From Stromatinia cepivora (lineage: Eukaryota > Ascomycota > Leotiomycetes > Helotiales > Sclerotiniaceae), in NCBI GenBank assembly GCA_014898415.1, contig RCTD01000005.1, positions 558,001 through 622,000 on the forward strand: DNA of 64,000 nt, in the 5' to 3' direction. Positions 10,603-22,018 of the stretch are shown one piece after another (the stretch's first letter is position 1; every line of letters begins with the position of its first letter). Position numbers and translations under genes: made by a program. The notes below the pieces were generated by a model that worked only from the letters and a program-made list of their open reading frames with translations, did not search any database and was not told the DNA's origin.

Positions 10603-12532
10603 TTAAGTCAACTACCCTACTTTCGCGATCGGACCACCCCTGTTTCGGGCCACTTTTTCACAACAAAAATCACGAAAATCTGTATTTTTAACTTTTTTAT
10701 TTATGAATATGATTTTTTGAAATTTTGAATATATATTTATTATATATATAATAATAAATTCTAAAAATTTTAGATCTTTCGTGATTTTTTTCATTGAAAT
10801 ATTTAAGGTTGAATTTTTGAATTTGAATTTATATATAAATCATATGCACTCATTTTCTTCACATGTTTCCAAAAACGTGTTTGAGTTATTAGCTTTTTTG
10901 GTAAAATCATTTAATTCAAATAATTCTTTTTGATATAATTCAATAATGAAGTTATTTCAATATTTCAAATTTGAATTAATAGATTAATAAATTGAACTTT
11001 TAATTTTTTTGAAGAGTTTTTAATTTTGAAATTATATTGATTAAATTGGAAATAGATAATATAAAATATAATATTTTGAAAATTTATAAAATTGAAAAAT
11101 CTATATTTAAAATTAAAGTTAAAATAATTTCAATAGTTTTTAAGATTTTTTTTTTCAAAATTGAATCTCAATAATTAAATTTTAAAATCAATTAAAAATT
11201 ATATAAAATATAAATTGATAAATTTTTAATTATTTGATTCAAGTTTCAATTGAATTGGATGTAATTTGGTGAAATTATTATAGATTGAATTTCAAAATTT
11301 GAACAAAAGATGTTTTTCATGAAAGCTTTGAAATTCAAGGTTTTGGAAACACGTTAAGAAAATGAGTGTACAAATTTCAAAATGATCAAAATTTTGAATA
11401 ACTTTTCAACAAAAATTATCAAAAATATAACATTTTTAAATATATTATCAAAATTTAAGTTTTATTTTTAGTAATTTTTATTGAAAAGTTATTTCAGATT
11501 TTTGTGTTTTTTCAATTTGTATATAAATTATATACAAATCAAAACCGAAATTTAAATCCTTAAAATTTCAAAGAAAAAAAATCGTAAAATTATAAAACTT
11601 TCAGAACGTATTGATATTTATATAAAGAATCTATAGGTCAGCTACTCTACTTTTGGGCCACCCTTTTACACCAAAAATCATGATTTTCACTTAGTAATAA
11701 CTTTACAACGAATCAATATAATTAATTAAAATTTTGAATATAAACTTTTTCTATAATTATTAATCAATTTTGAAAATTTCATAATTTTAAATTATCTTTT
11801 CATTGAAATCTTCGAGATTTAAATTTCGATTTTAATTTATATATAATTTATATACAAACTGAAAACATTAATAACTTTTATCAAAAATTGCTAAAAATAA
11901 ATAATAAGTTTTTATTAAATAGTTGGGTCATGTTATGTGGGATTTAATCAAAAAATTATTTGTAGTAATTTGTGGGTAATCTTTTATTAACATTTATAAT
12001 TTATTTCATATAAAATTTTATATAAATAATTTTCAATGAATAAGAAATCATCACCCACAAACAACAACCCCCGATAACTAAGTTCATTTTATAGAATATA
12101 ATTCAAGATTTTATAAAAATTTATAATTTGTTTTTAGCAATTTTTGTTGAAAAGTTATTCAAAATTTTAATGAGTTTTTTTAATTTGTATATAAATCATA
12201 TACAAATTCAAAATTCGAAAATTCAATCTTAAATATCTCAATAGAAAAAATTACGAAAAATCTGAAATTTTCAGAATTTACTATTATATAAATAATAAAT
12301 CTATAATCAAAATTTCAATAAATTATATCCATAAATAAGAAAATTAAAAATGTTGATTTTCGTGATTTTTGGTGCGAAAAAGTGGCCCAAAAGGGGGGTG
12401 GCCCAAAAGTAGGGTAGTTGACTTATTGAAATTTTCGATCAATCCTTTTGATTTATTATAAAGTTATTAATAAGTGAAAACCATGATTTTTGGTGTAAAA
12501 GGGGTGGCTCGAGAGTAGGGTAGTTGACTTAA
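10603..12532. mobile_element. Interleaved TIR elements (RIP-like, very AT-rich)
   Basis: Left end TTAAGTCAACTACCCTAC at 10603 and its inverse ending at 12532 bound the block. Two more ends of the same kind lie inside, at 11634 (forward) and 12425 (inverse). Beyond the shared tip, the end at 10603 best matches the inverse at 12425 (both carry a doubled GGGCCAC motif). The end at 11634 best matches 12532. So the ends interleave instead of nesting cleanly. Sequence between is AT-rich with no coding ORF. TTAA or TA could be the target duplication. Confidence 0.7.
10844..11370. repeat. Inner inverted-repeat unit within the AT-rich block
   Basis: CACTCATTTTCTTCACATGT at 10847-10866 reappears inverted at about 11350-11368 (GTT-A-AGAAAATGAGTG), extending inward through GTTTCCAAAA on both sides with two or three mismatches. 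TA stands near both outer tips. It is probably an older miniature element captured in the larger block. Confidence 0.55.
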
Positions 12533-13789
12533 TCAACGATCATCACAACACGCCTTCGAATCGCTTCGGTAGGTATATATATCATCATTCTTTTCTCATC
12601 AACTTTGGAAGGCTGAAGATGGTGTTTATTATATTAGGAATGGAAATCCTTGGATCTCCTGAGAAGAATCCTTTACATTTTCTCTCGAATTAGATGACTA
12701 TAATTAGATATCTTTCTTGCTTTAATCAAGTTTAAGCTAGTTAGTTGGTCTGTTACTACATAACGAGCAAAGCTCCCGACTAATCGAATGGATCGATATC
12801 ATATTTTGCATGCCCAAATATTCTTTCCCAAAACTTATTGTTTGATGGACCTAGTAAGATCTTAAAGAATAAATGTTCTATGCGTAGTGACGGATTAGTG
12901 ATGATTAGATAAATAAATGTTGTATCGATTTTTGATCTTTGAAAATCTTCATCTGGTACTCTATTCTGTAGTCCAAACAACATTTTGGGGGTGGTGGCGT
13001 GAGTCTGTTACTATTCAGTATTGCAGTGTCAGAGTTGTAGTAAATGATTAGGACTTGCGCAGCGGATGGCATATATGTAGGTAGATGATATTTTTGGACG
13101 TTGAGGTTGCGGTTGAAGCTGGATACCTATATTGAGGTTCCTCTTGTATAAGAATGTAATCTTATGAAAAAGGTGATGATGAAAAAACTCTATGGAGCTC
13201 AGCCTACGAATCTCCGAATATATGAACGTAATTTTGCTTTTTATCACATCATATGAGTTTCATTTCGTTTTATATCATTCATTATTCACACCCGTTATTA
13301 GCAACTGATTATATCGATTACATTCGAGATTTAGATGAATGCTATATCAGCATTTAGACAAAATTGAACATCTATCTACCAATCATGTATTATTTAAGAG
13401 TCGAGTGGAGGACTTCTCGCCATTTGATTTTTCAAGTTATTAGATCTTTCACTTGGAGTTTGATTTGGATTTGGTTTGTATTCGGTTATTGATGTATTGA
13501 TTATTGATATATTTTGATATATTAATTTAGTTGTTTTATTAGTATAACTAGTACAAAAGGTATAATAATAAATTGTAAATGCAATCAGAAGTCTTCACAT
13601 TTCGGGTATGTATAACGGAATCAGAAATGCATCAAAACCAAATCTATCCCAATCATTTCTGCCTAGTACTTTTACCAAGTCCCCCAGATCCAAGAATCGT
13701 TTCATTACACCCAATACCAAAGTAGATAATATAGTATCCAGATATTCACCAAGAACCAAACCCACCAACTCCCATGCCATAGTAGGAAT
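12533..13789. other. Intergenic, no confident gene
   Basis: AT-rich 3' flank of the permease gene. A 67-codon minus ORF (12983-12780; VPDEDFQRSK ... KFWERIFGHA) has fairly protein-like composition but matches nothing I know and has no clear splice partners. It may be a gene remnant. Confidence 0.35.
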
Positions 13790-15523
13790 CTACATCCAGA
13801 AATCCCACTGTCTCTTCCACCAAGGCCAAGCAGCCTTAATTCTCCTCTCCTCATCTAGCTCCTCTCTAAACGCCACCAAATCCATTTCGCGTCTGCCCTC
13901 ATCAACATCGATTTGGTCGAGATGTACACCAATCGACCATTGTTTATAATACAATTTATATCCAACGAAGAAGAGAATAACAATCGGAGCAGCTAGATAA
14001 GCTTCAAAGAAAGCTTCCGCATCTGGTTTTCCACCAATGGGGAAAAGCGCGACGTAGAATTGGGCGATGAGGCAGAGGCAAACAAGACCAAGACCGATCC
14101 ATGATCCGATAGTTCCAAACATAGCTGCGAAGGGGAGATCGTCTGTTGTGCGACCGTTCATGGCCCATACTTTGCGGAAACGGATATGAGCAAAGCAGAT
14201 GGAGCCCCAGGTGAAGAAATTAGAGAGACCTGAGAGGGAAAGGAGCCATGTGAAGATAGTGGAGCCTTGAGGAGCGAGATTTATGTAGGCGAGTAAACCG
14301 AAAGAGAGGGCAATGGCGATGGCAATGTATGGGCGGCCAACTTTATCGACCTTTTCGCCCCAGGAAGGACCCATGCCCTTGGCACAAAGAGCTTGGATGG
14401 TACGTGTCGAGGCGAAAGTACAGGAGTTGGCGACTGAGATCACGGAGATAGTGATGACGGCGTTGAAGATAGAGGGGAGGACTTTGATTCCTGCAAGACG
14501 GAAGGCGAGGACAAAAGGAGAATAGGCTGTGTGACCTCCGGAGGCTTTTGATAGAATTTCGTTGTCGGAAGGGACGATGAGGCCGAGGAGGAAGAGCGAA
14601 ATGATGTAGAAGAGGGAGATACGCCAGAAGACTTGCTTGGTGGCCTTAGGAATTGATTTTCTTGGGTTGTCGGCTTCTGCTGCAGCTAATCCTACAAGCT
14701 CAGTCCCACCGAATGCGAAGGAGGCTGTCACAAAGACGGAACAGAATCCTTTGAAGCCATTGCGAAAAGCGCCAGGGTTTGACCAATATTTGGCACCAAT
14801 GTAGCCACGGTTATCGGTAGGGACACCACCACAATCGATGATTATACCGAGAATGATGAAGCCGATGACAGCTATTACTTTGATTAAACCGAGAACAAAT
14901 TCGACTTCTCCGTATCCTTTGACACCGAAGAAATTGATAGCAGTAACCATGACGAGGAAAATAGTAATCCAAACTCCAACATTCACTGACGGATTACCAG
15001 AATTATCTGGATCGGTCCAAAATCCAATTGTAATACCGGCAGCTGTTAACTCGAAGGGGAGAACGACGAGCCAATTGAGAGCATAGTTCCATCCCATTGC
15101 GAAACCCCAACCTGGATCTATAAAGCGGACAGAGTAATTGTAGAAGGAGCCTTCGACAGGATAGATGGCTGTATCACGCACCATTAGCTTGAGTTATTTC
15201 CAATAGGTAAAATAGCAGAGATGAGGTAGGAACGGGATGGTCTTACCAGCAAGCTCTCCCAAAGCATTAACAGTAAGTAACAACATGATACCGATGATGA
15301 TAAAGTCAATAACCATCGAAGCCGGGCCACCAGAGTGAAGTGCAGAACCTGAGCCGACGAATAGACCAGCTCCAATGGAACCACCAATTGCAATCATTTG
15401 CATATGCCTGCCCTTCAATTGCCTCTTCAATTGTCCCGTCTGACCGACCTCGATGTCGCCATCGGTAGTTAGAGATGACGGCTCCACATCAGCCGCGTAC
15501 TTCTCCTTATCGTCGAAAGCCAT
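13790..15523 (-). CDS. Amino acid permease (YAT/APC family), plasma membrane
   Basis: Two exons, 15523-15247 and 15168-13790, give 551 residues. The intron 15169-15246 has donor GTAAGA. Of the possible acceptors only the one at 15169 keeps the frame and restores the conserved ELAAIYPVEGSF stretch; the ATG at 15184 is intronic. The protein has a polar N-terminus, then the hallmark first span (IAIGGSIGAGLFVGSGSAL), FIDPGWGFAMGWNYALNW, FGGTELVGLAAAEADNPRKS and about twelve hydrophobic spans, with a cytosolic charged tail. It should import amino acids by proton symport; substrate range cannot be told. Length and motifs are complete. The upstream region carries a cluster of GATA-factor sites, fitting nitrogen catabolite control. 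Confidence 0.94.
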
Positions 15524-16740
15524 CTTTATTTCTTGAAGGAATTCCTAACTACCTTTTCGAAATTTCTTGCTCCCGATAACAAAAGAGAAAAAAGGAAGAA
15601 AGAAGGGGAGAGGAGGCGGGGTCGAATTTGATTCGCTCTCGCCGAGTATGATATCAAGATACAAGAGGTGAGCGCAAAGCACAGAGTAAGAACAAGAAAA
15701 GACGTTCAGAGGATGATGGGAGGAGTCCTGAACCTTGCGTAACATCGAGTACTTATACACGGAGCCATCTAACCTGAGTATTTATCGTCGCACCTACCAT
15801 TCTGGTATATACCACACTAATGGTATGGATGTGTGCATACATGCATCACCTATCGGCCCCTCGTGCTTCGTAAATGATATGGGTGATTACAAGGCTACGC
15901 CGGAAACATGCCTCCCTGGCAAGTGATGCGACGGCTTCCCCAACGGATAGATGAAAGAAGCCAACGGTTGTGGTGGGTGGTAAAGCTTAACTAACTTTGC
16001 CTACAAACTGTCCCACGAAAAGCTCGACTCTCAATCTTAGCTAAGATAAGGCTAAACCCTATGCATCGCGTTTATCGATAGATATCAAGGCTTGATCCCA
16101 GTATTGCGTGCATCAACGCCCAATAGAATGGCACTGGCATGTTTCTGGGATGATAACAGATAGATATGAAGATAGCAGATAAGCTTGGAAGGGGGTTGTA
16201 GCAATCTCATTGCAATTGTGTGTGGTAAAATGTGCTTGGGAATGACCTAGGCTTGTCAAGATGGCCTACTAGTGAGAGATATGTGTTCAGGGTTGAACCC
16301 GATATCAGATTGTGAACTTGGTAAGCTAGACTTCATTTGTAATAATGCATTTAATTCCTGTAAATTGATTCGTCGAAAGTTAACAATATTCCGCTTAGCT
16401 CCTACTCCGCGCAGATAAGAGATTGAGCTTGAAGGGGTCCTTTTTCATTTGGTCGTGATCTTTAACCACCGTCGTAGATAAGACGACTAAGTTCATAGTG
16501 CGACATTAGTCACGGTAGTGGCCTTTCTAGCTTGCCTCAAAATCCTTCTAGGAGAATTCTTCGCGCGCAATAAAACCTTGTTTTGATTTCTGTCGGGCCG
16601 ACGCAGGTTTTAAATTTGGGAATCATTGAGGCTCGTCCTGGGCAAAGCGAGAATGAAGGGGTTGTAAAATAGTTAGCTTTCTTGGTATCTAAATCAATGT
16701 TTAGTATTATTGTGTGTTTTTATTGTTCTAGATAAGAAAG
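15524..16740 (-). promoter_or_regulatory. Permease upstream region with clustered GATA-factor sites
   Basis: GATAAG occurs at 16045-16050, 16178-16183, 16414-16419, 16477-16482 and 16731-16736, with GATAAC at 16152-16157. HGATAR sites bind AreA/NIT2-type nitrogen regulators, so the 0.5-1.2 kb upstream of the permease start probably confers nitrogen control. The site pattern is seen; the function is inferred. No other gene lies here. Confidence 0.5.
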
Positions 16741-16949
16741 AGTTCCTATCTAATTAACTGGAATTTAGATCTGTACAATTTTGGGAAAGATATACGTGGC
16801 TTCTGGGATAGCGACAAGGATTCGTTACCTTTCGTATGTGTGTTTGTGCTCTGCAAAAGCACTCATTACGTCAAGTGGAATTTCAATCCTCGTGAGGGCA
16901 AACCAATACAATCTCTCAGATGAGCGTAAACAATGGAGTCTCCGAGCTA

Positions 16950-17070
16950 GTGATAAGCTATATCTCGGCACACTCCACTTTGAGCACATACCACAAGATA
17001 GTAAACTTACAAATGGAATAGCATCTTCTTATTAGTGGAGTGTGCTATACTTTCTAACCGCACCAGTATT
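16950..17070. repeat. Copy of dispersed degenerate repeat (also at 60.6 and 61.4 kb)
   Basis: The run CCACAAGATAGTAAAC ... TTAGTGGAGTGTGCTATAC (16991-17052) is alignable with 61,420-61,495 (CCACAAGATGGTAAAC ... CAGTGGAGTATAGTATAC) and less well with 60,650-60,715. Inverted CTCCACT / AGTGGAG motifs suggest element ends. The ORF at 16781-17035 crosses it and is not a gene I would call. Confidence 0.5.
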
Positions 17071-17101
17071 GCCTAATATTTACGAAGGGACACCACGAGT
17101 A

Positions 17102-17332
17102 TGGATGCGACTATAAGACCTTACAGGTGTTAGTGTGGTATGCTGTAATTCAATCTATCAAATTCATTCAAATCCAATCCTATACTTTTACTCAATTAGG
17201 ATTAGAATTAAATGAAATTCATTGTGGACTAAGTTTTTTAAGCTCGCTTAGTTTGGTTAGGTGATCCAGGTAGGTTATAATAAAACGCCTTTTATAGCGC
17301 TAATATCCTGTAAGGCCTTATAGCCGCATCCA
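17102..17332. mobile_element. 231-bp MITE with TA target duplication
   Basis: TGGATGCGACTATAAGACC at the left tip and its inverse (GGCCTTATAGCCGCATCCA) at the right tip match with two transitions over about 26 bp. TA lies at 17100-17101 and 17333-17334. The interior is AT-rich and non-coding. Two further runs of GATTAGAATT type suggest an internal short repeat. Confidence 0.75.
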
Positions 17333-17334
17333 TA

Positions 17335-18142
17335 TTTCTTCAGGGGCTGAGGGACTGAGGGGCCGCAAACTGTCGTCCCGCATGAATGGCTTATCTACGG
17401 GGAATTGCGAATACACTATTTGTAACGATGGCTTGGCTCTGTAACTAGAGCCACACTGGACTTTAATTTATGGATCTTGGTCACGCCTCTTGCGATGTTG
17501 TTACGAGTTTAAATGAGCCTACTTAATCAATGATATGATTTCCGGAATGGGTATTCTCCGTTCGAAGAGGATTTCTCAATGAATGAGGTAACAACCTCTT
17601 CCCTGCTGTCATTTCAGGAAATTGGAAATCTACCTACACCGACATCCAACCCCTATCCACCCAACAGAAGAATAGGAGTACCAATGTTGGGGAACAAATC
17701 AATTTTCATGCATGATAGTGAGTTTAGAGAGCCAGAGCAAATTTCAAGGCGCGCCAGTTACAATTCATTCGAGTCTGGAGATTCAAACGCTTATAAATGG
17801 TAGGGAAAAGTGGCATGGACCAGACATTCACGCGATGGGTGAAATAATAATAAATCGCAACTCAAAAATGGCATCTAATTAAGCCTTAGGGTTCACATGA
17901 TGGTCAAATCGTAATCGGAACACTGAAGAGTAGCATAAGGCTAATCTTATATCGAAGAGTTCGGTGTGCAATCTATTTCGTGCATCACCTCACAATCAAA
18001 AGAAGGAGGTTCCATTCGACACGTTGCAAGCAGTCATTTAACAGTTTCAAAAACCGAAATCAAACCCAAGAACCTTCCTGAGATGACACATCTGTCAGTG
18101 GACCATAAATAAACCTAATTTCTTCCCCGCCATCCAAAGTAG
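17335..18142. other. Intergenic with one uncertain small ORF
   Basis: A 74-codon plus ORF (17579-17803, LPTPTSNPYPPNRRIGVPML) is Pro/Ser-rich and not recognised. It might be an exon of a lost gene. Nothing else is supported. Confidence 0.35.
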
Positions 18143-18150
18143 TATATCAC

Positions 18151-18554
18151 TACGAGGCGGATAATGACTCTAATAGATAATCCATAGATAATTCACTAAT
18201 GGGACAGATAATTGAAGAATCTGAATAAGTATTTATGGATAATTAATAGATTATCTATAAATACTTATAAATATTCATTAATTTACAGATTGATAAATAA
18301 TCTACAAATAATTTATGAATTGATAAATATTTATTTATTTTTGAAATTATTTTTATATTATTATATTAATCTTTATCAATTATATAAATTATCTATAAAT
18401 AATCTATAAATAATTCACAGATAATCTATACAGAATAGATTATTTTAAAATCTTAATAGATAATTTATAAAACAGATAATACCTTCAATGAATAATCTAC
18501 AGGGCGGATTATTTGCGGGTATCTATAGGTTGCGGGTTATTTCTGTGCAGTCTA
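18151..18554. mobile_element. hAT-like non-autonomous element, copy 1 (404 bp)
   Basis: Flanked by a perfect 8-bp duplication TATATCAC (18143-18150 and 18555-18562), the hAT hallmark. Right tip GTGCAGTCTA resembles the TGCGCAGCCTA tip of the copy at 18,835-19,347. Both share subterminal GGCGGATAAT / GCGGGTA motifs and interiors built from TAGATAATC-type repeats. The left tip (TACGAGGCGG) has diverged. No transposase is encoded. Confidence 0.8.
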
Positions 18555-18562
18555 TATATCAC

Positions 18563-18826
18563 CAAAAGGATGGATAGTTAATCTAATCAATCCACTCCCA
18601 CAATGTCAACCATATCCTACTATGCCTCCTCCACTTCCACAAGGACCTCAAGGGCGTGGTCTTGTCCGGCCGAAGTCCAGTCGGTGACCTTCATTCTACT
18701 TGTTAGGGATGTACCAAATTATCTTCCAGACTCATCACTCATCAATAACGAGTCTTGGCAATATCGCAAAGGAAGACATATCCATTTCGTCAAGAAGTTC
18801 CTGTGTATGCCGGGGCCACAACACTT
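18563..18826. other. Spacer between the two hAT-like elements
   Basis: 264 bp of normal base composition, unlike the AT-rich flanking elements. A 75-codon ORF (18603-18830) covers it. In a second frame it reads Pro/Gly-rich (MPPPLPQGPQGRGLVRPK). It could be an old exon; I cannot assign it. Confidence 0.35.
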
Positions 18827-18834
18827 TTGAGAAG

Positions 18835-19347
18835 TAGGCTGCGCAAAAATTATCTGTACCTATGGGTTATCCACAGATAATCCGCCCCGTGGGTACCCAT
18901 CAAAGATCCTACCCACCCTACAGGTTACCTATCTAGATTTAAAATTACCCGCTCCATTATAGATAATCCACAAATTATCTATAGATAATCTATAAATATA
19001 TAAATAATTTGCAAATAATCTATAAATATATAGATTATTTATAGATAATCTATAGATTATCTATAAATTATCCACTTTTCATTTAAATTTGAAGTTATTC
19101 TTAAATCATTTTATAATCCAAAAGTGATTCAAATTTAGATTTATATTAATTTTTATATTAATTATAAAATTATATTAATTTTATGAAATATTATATAATA
19201 TACAGATAAATAAGTACCCGTGGATAATCTATATCCGCTCTGTGAATTACCCATCCAGATTTTGAATTACTCATTCCGTCCAATAGATACCCACGGATTA
19301 TCTGTCAAGGCTATTATCCGCCCCGCGGGTATTTGTTGCGCAGCCTA
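18835..19347. mobile_element. hAT-like non-autonomous element, copy 2 (513 bp)
   Basis: Ends TAGGCTGCGCAA ... TTGCGCAGCCTA form a perfect 12-bp inverted repeat. The 8-bp target duplication TTGAGAAG is perfect (18827-18834 and 19348-19355). Subterminal GGCGGATAAT/ATCCGCCCC and GGGTACC motifs recur inside, and the interior is made of ATCTATAGATAAT-like repeats. Both tips and the TSD argue for fairly recent insertion. Confidence 0.9.
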
Positions 19348-19798
19348 TTGAGAAGTGTAGATAATTCTGGAAATCAGAAGCTACACGGCAGAATGGATAA
19401 CAGAGCACTTGGAAAGATGATTTTGGATGAATTGTTGAGATGGGTTGTTGGAAGAGACCCAATGTGTCATAATCTTGGCAGCTAATGCAGTAATAGGCAG
19501 GGCATGACGTTCAGGTCTAATTGGAGAGGAATGCTACGAAACAAGTTCTGGATAGCGCAACTATTCTATTCTCATTCAGTTCACCGCAGTTTCCTTTTAG
19601 CAAGTATTCATGAACAATCCTATCCATTGCGTGAAGGGATTTCAGCCTAGCAAATTAAACCAAGTATCATACATCTCCAAAAGCATGGAAAGTTTCATGC
19701 CTGTAAACAAACATGTGATACGATGAAAGAAAACAAAAAGCTTCATCAACAATTCCATGGCACCAAAAGAGCGTGCGAGGATCCATCATTAACAGGTA

Positions 19799-20033
19799 TA
19801 GAACTAAGCGGTTCATACACCGGGGCCTGATAGAGCAAAGTTGCTTTGTGTAAGGAAACATCCACTGAGCCCAAAAAAATAATCAATAACATCTCCCGCT
19901 GCACCAGAAAAGTGTGTGAAGTTCTTCCAAAACACTTAATTTCGAGGCCTCCAGCTCTTTCTTCGTAATACAGATAGTGATAGAACTTAGCAGTTCATGC
20001 GCCAAGACCGGATTAAGCAATCCTGCTTTGTTT
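19799..20033. repeat. Diverged direct duplication at the pseudogene 3' end
   Basis: ATAGAACTAAGCGGTTCAT at 19799-19817 recurs as ATAGAACTTAGCAGTTCAT at 19981-19999, with matching AGCAA..TTGCTTTGT ends about 35 bp on in both. Spacing is 182 bp. The second copy overlaps the stop region of the minus-strand pseudogene, so the tail of that gene seems to have been duplicated. Confidence 0.6.
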
Positions 20034-21131
20034 AGCTAGAATGGCATCTCGGATATCTTCCGGGATGTCTTCTGGAAGGGTATTTGAAATGGTGTTTTCT
20101 TTACCATAGTGGATAGTACCCGAGTCGGAGGATTCCAAGGTCACGGATGAGTTATCTTTGAGGATTATTTGATTTCTATTTTCCTTGCCGGTGTCCAAAA
20201 TAAAATTGCCTTGGTTGCCATAATCATCGAAAATCTTGATCGTGGAAGAATACCACCAATCGGTCGAGTATATATTAGCCTCTGTATAGATCCAAAGACG
20301 AGTTAAACAGAAAGCTTGGGGATGTTCATTGATATTGATATCATGGACATTACCGCCCTGGACAGGAGTGCCATCCTCAAAGCTGGTTATTCCTACTTTT
20401 GCTTTAGTTTTTAGACCCATGTACCAAAAGAAGTGAAGCCATTTCCACGTAGCCCATTGATAGTACGCAGTGCACATCCGCAATCCCTCGACGGAATAAT
20501 CAGAATCCCTATATCCATTAAGGACGACCATATTTAACGGATGAACCTTGTAAGGTAGTAATTGTCCTGATCCCAAGAGGTCTCGATAGTGTCGGTACCG
20601 CCATCCGTGTCCTCTTTTACGAATTTGACATTGTCCAACGTATATGTTACGCGCTCGACTCCTCGGAGCGATACGTAAGTATCGAATTTGTCGCTGTGTG
20701 TTGACACCCATGAACCGTTCGGTTGTTGAATGCGTGCTCCTACACTCTTACTCTCAATTTTTCCTGTAGTGACCCACCACCGTTGTGATTGATTGTCAAG
20801 GGGCTGGCCTGTAGGGACACTGGTTGGCGGCGGAGGCATGGATTGATCGTCATGTGACTCGGTTGCGGGGGGATGGAGGCATGCTGTGTGCGAATTCATT
20901 TTCTTCATTCGAATAGGCCCATCCGTCACCCAGTTCTGCGTTGACGTCATCATAATCGATGAGTTGGCTGCTGAAGAGCTCATCCATTCTCAAAGTGTAC
21001 GGGGCATTGGTGGTCGGATCGATCGCTTTGATCAAGACATCCACAGCGACTTGCATTACGCGATTCGCGAAGAGGACAGTATCCCCACTTGATTTTATTG
21101 AGAAATCTGTGACTTCCCATTGTACACCCAT
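20013..21131 (-). pseudogene. Frameshifted hypothetical protein, possibly of bacterial ancestry
   Basis: Three overlapping frames give a continuous protein-like product in order. 21131 to about 20880 starts MGVQWEVTDFSIKSSGDT and includes IQLIDYDDVN-like and DGWAYSNEENEFAH. About 20870-20555 holds RWWVTTGKIESKSVGARI and ETSWDQDNYYL. About 20550-20013 holds HPLNMVVLNGYRDSDYSVEG and EHPQAFCLTRLWIY. The first frame change falls at or next to a G6 run (20867-20872) and the second between 20531 and 20560. There is no intron at either place. I do not know a named domain; the layout resembles uncharacterised proteins that I associate with both Pseudomonas-like bacteria and fungi. No signal peptide or membrane span. 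It is inactive unless the shifts are sequencing errors. Confidence 0.6.
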
Positions 21132-22016
21132 GATTTCTGGTGCTCTGTAGGTAGGTAAGATAGAACTAAAGGTAGATTATGTATATTTAATTGTATTGAT
21201 GAGTCGGTTATCTTGCTTTGGGTTGTTTAATTCCAGCTTAACACGAAGAGATCAAAGCCATAATCTTTTGCTTGAGCAGATAACATATTATATATTACCT
21301 ACTTAATTGTCCTTTATCTCGGCATACCTGCCAACCCCGCTTGGCGAAACGTGAATGATCAAATTTGGCGTTTTTCCCTTGACCTTCACTGCCAATGATT
21401 TATCATCATATTCCTATCCTTCCCCTGCCCTGCAGTACGACAAACATTCAGACTTCAGGTGAATGATGGAAATGCTTCGTGCGGAGGTGGCTGGCGCTTT
21501 CACCTTGGCCTTTCGCTATCAAATGATTGATTTATCATCACACTGCTTTCCTTTTTCTGCGGTATATGTACACCCATGTGCATAACTAGCTTCCAAAACA
21601 TAACTTTTTATCTTATGAATTTTTCATTAAAATTAATCAATTCAGAATATTTCAATATCTTCAATTCTATAACGAAATTAATACAATTTTTTATCACGGG
21701 ATAGTATGATTACAGAGTACTTTCAGGGATCGGTAGATAGATAGTATATATGATTGATAAAATAAATTGAATTGAATGATTTACTCTTGATTATATGGAT
21801 CGAGGGCTGTATATATAAAACAAATGAGTAATTATTTAATCGATGAATGCCTCGATTAAGCTAGATCCTTAATTGTTAGTGTATCAGGATCATCTATCAA
21901 TCGAAAAGATTCACAAGGTTTGAAAGATCCTTTATCCCGATTGGAAAGTATATCCTTGATCCTTTGTAGGATACAGGGGATCGCAAGGCTTTCCGTGACA
22001 TTTTTTAAATTGAAGA
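21132..22016. other. Intergenic, AT-rich
   Basis: Upstream flank of the preceding pseudogene. Two imperfect copies of a motif with TTTATCATCA and TCCTTTCC / TTCCTTTTTC occur at about 21,400 and 21,532. No gene is supported. The minus ORF 21856-22065 runs into the inverted-repeat element and is spurious. Confidence 0.4.
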
Positions 22017-22018
22017 TA

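Noticed and set aside
12780..12983. 67-codon ORF as a cytochrome P450 or other enzyme fragment
   Set aside because: No heme-binding or other diagnostic motif; resemblance was too vague to name.
15184..15393. Alternative permease start at the ATG near 15184, or a separate upstream ORF
   Set aside because: That ATG lies in the intron; using the acceptor at 15169 restores the conserved transporter sequence.
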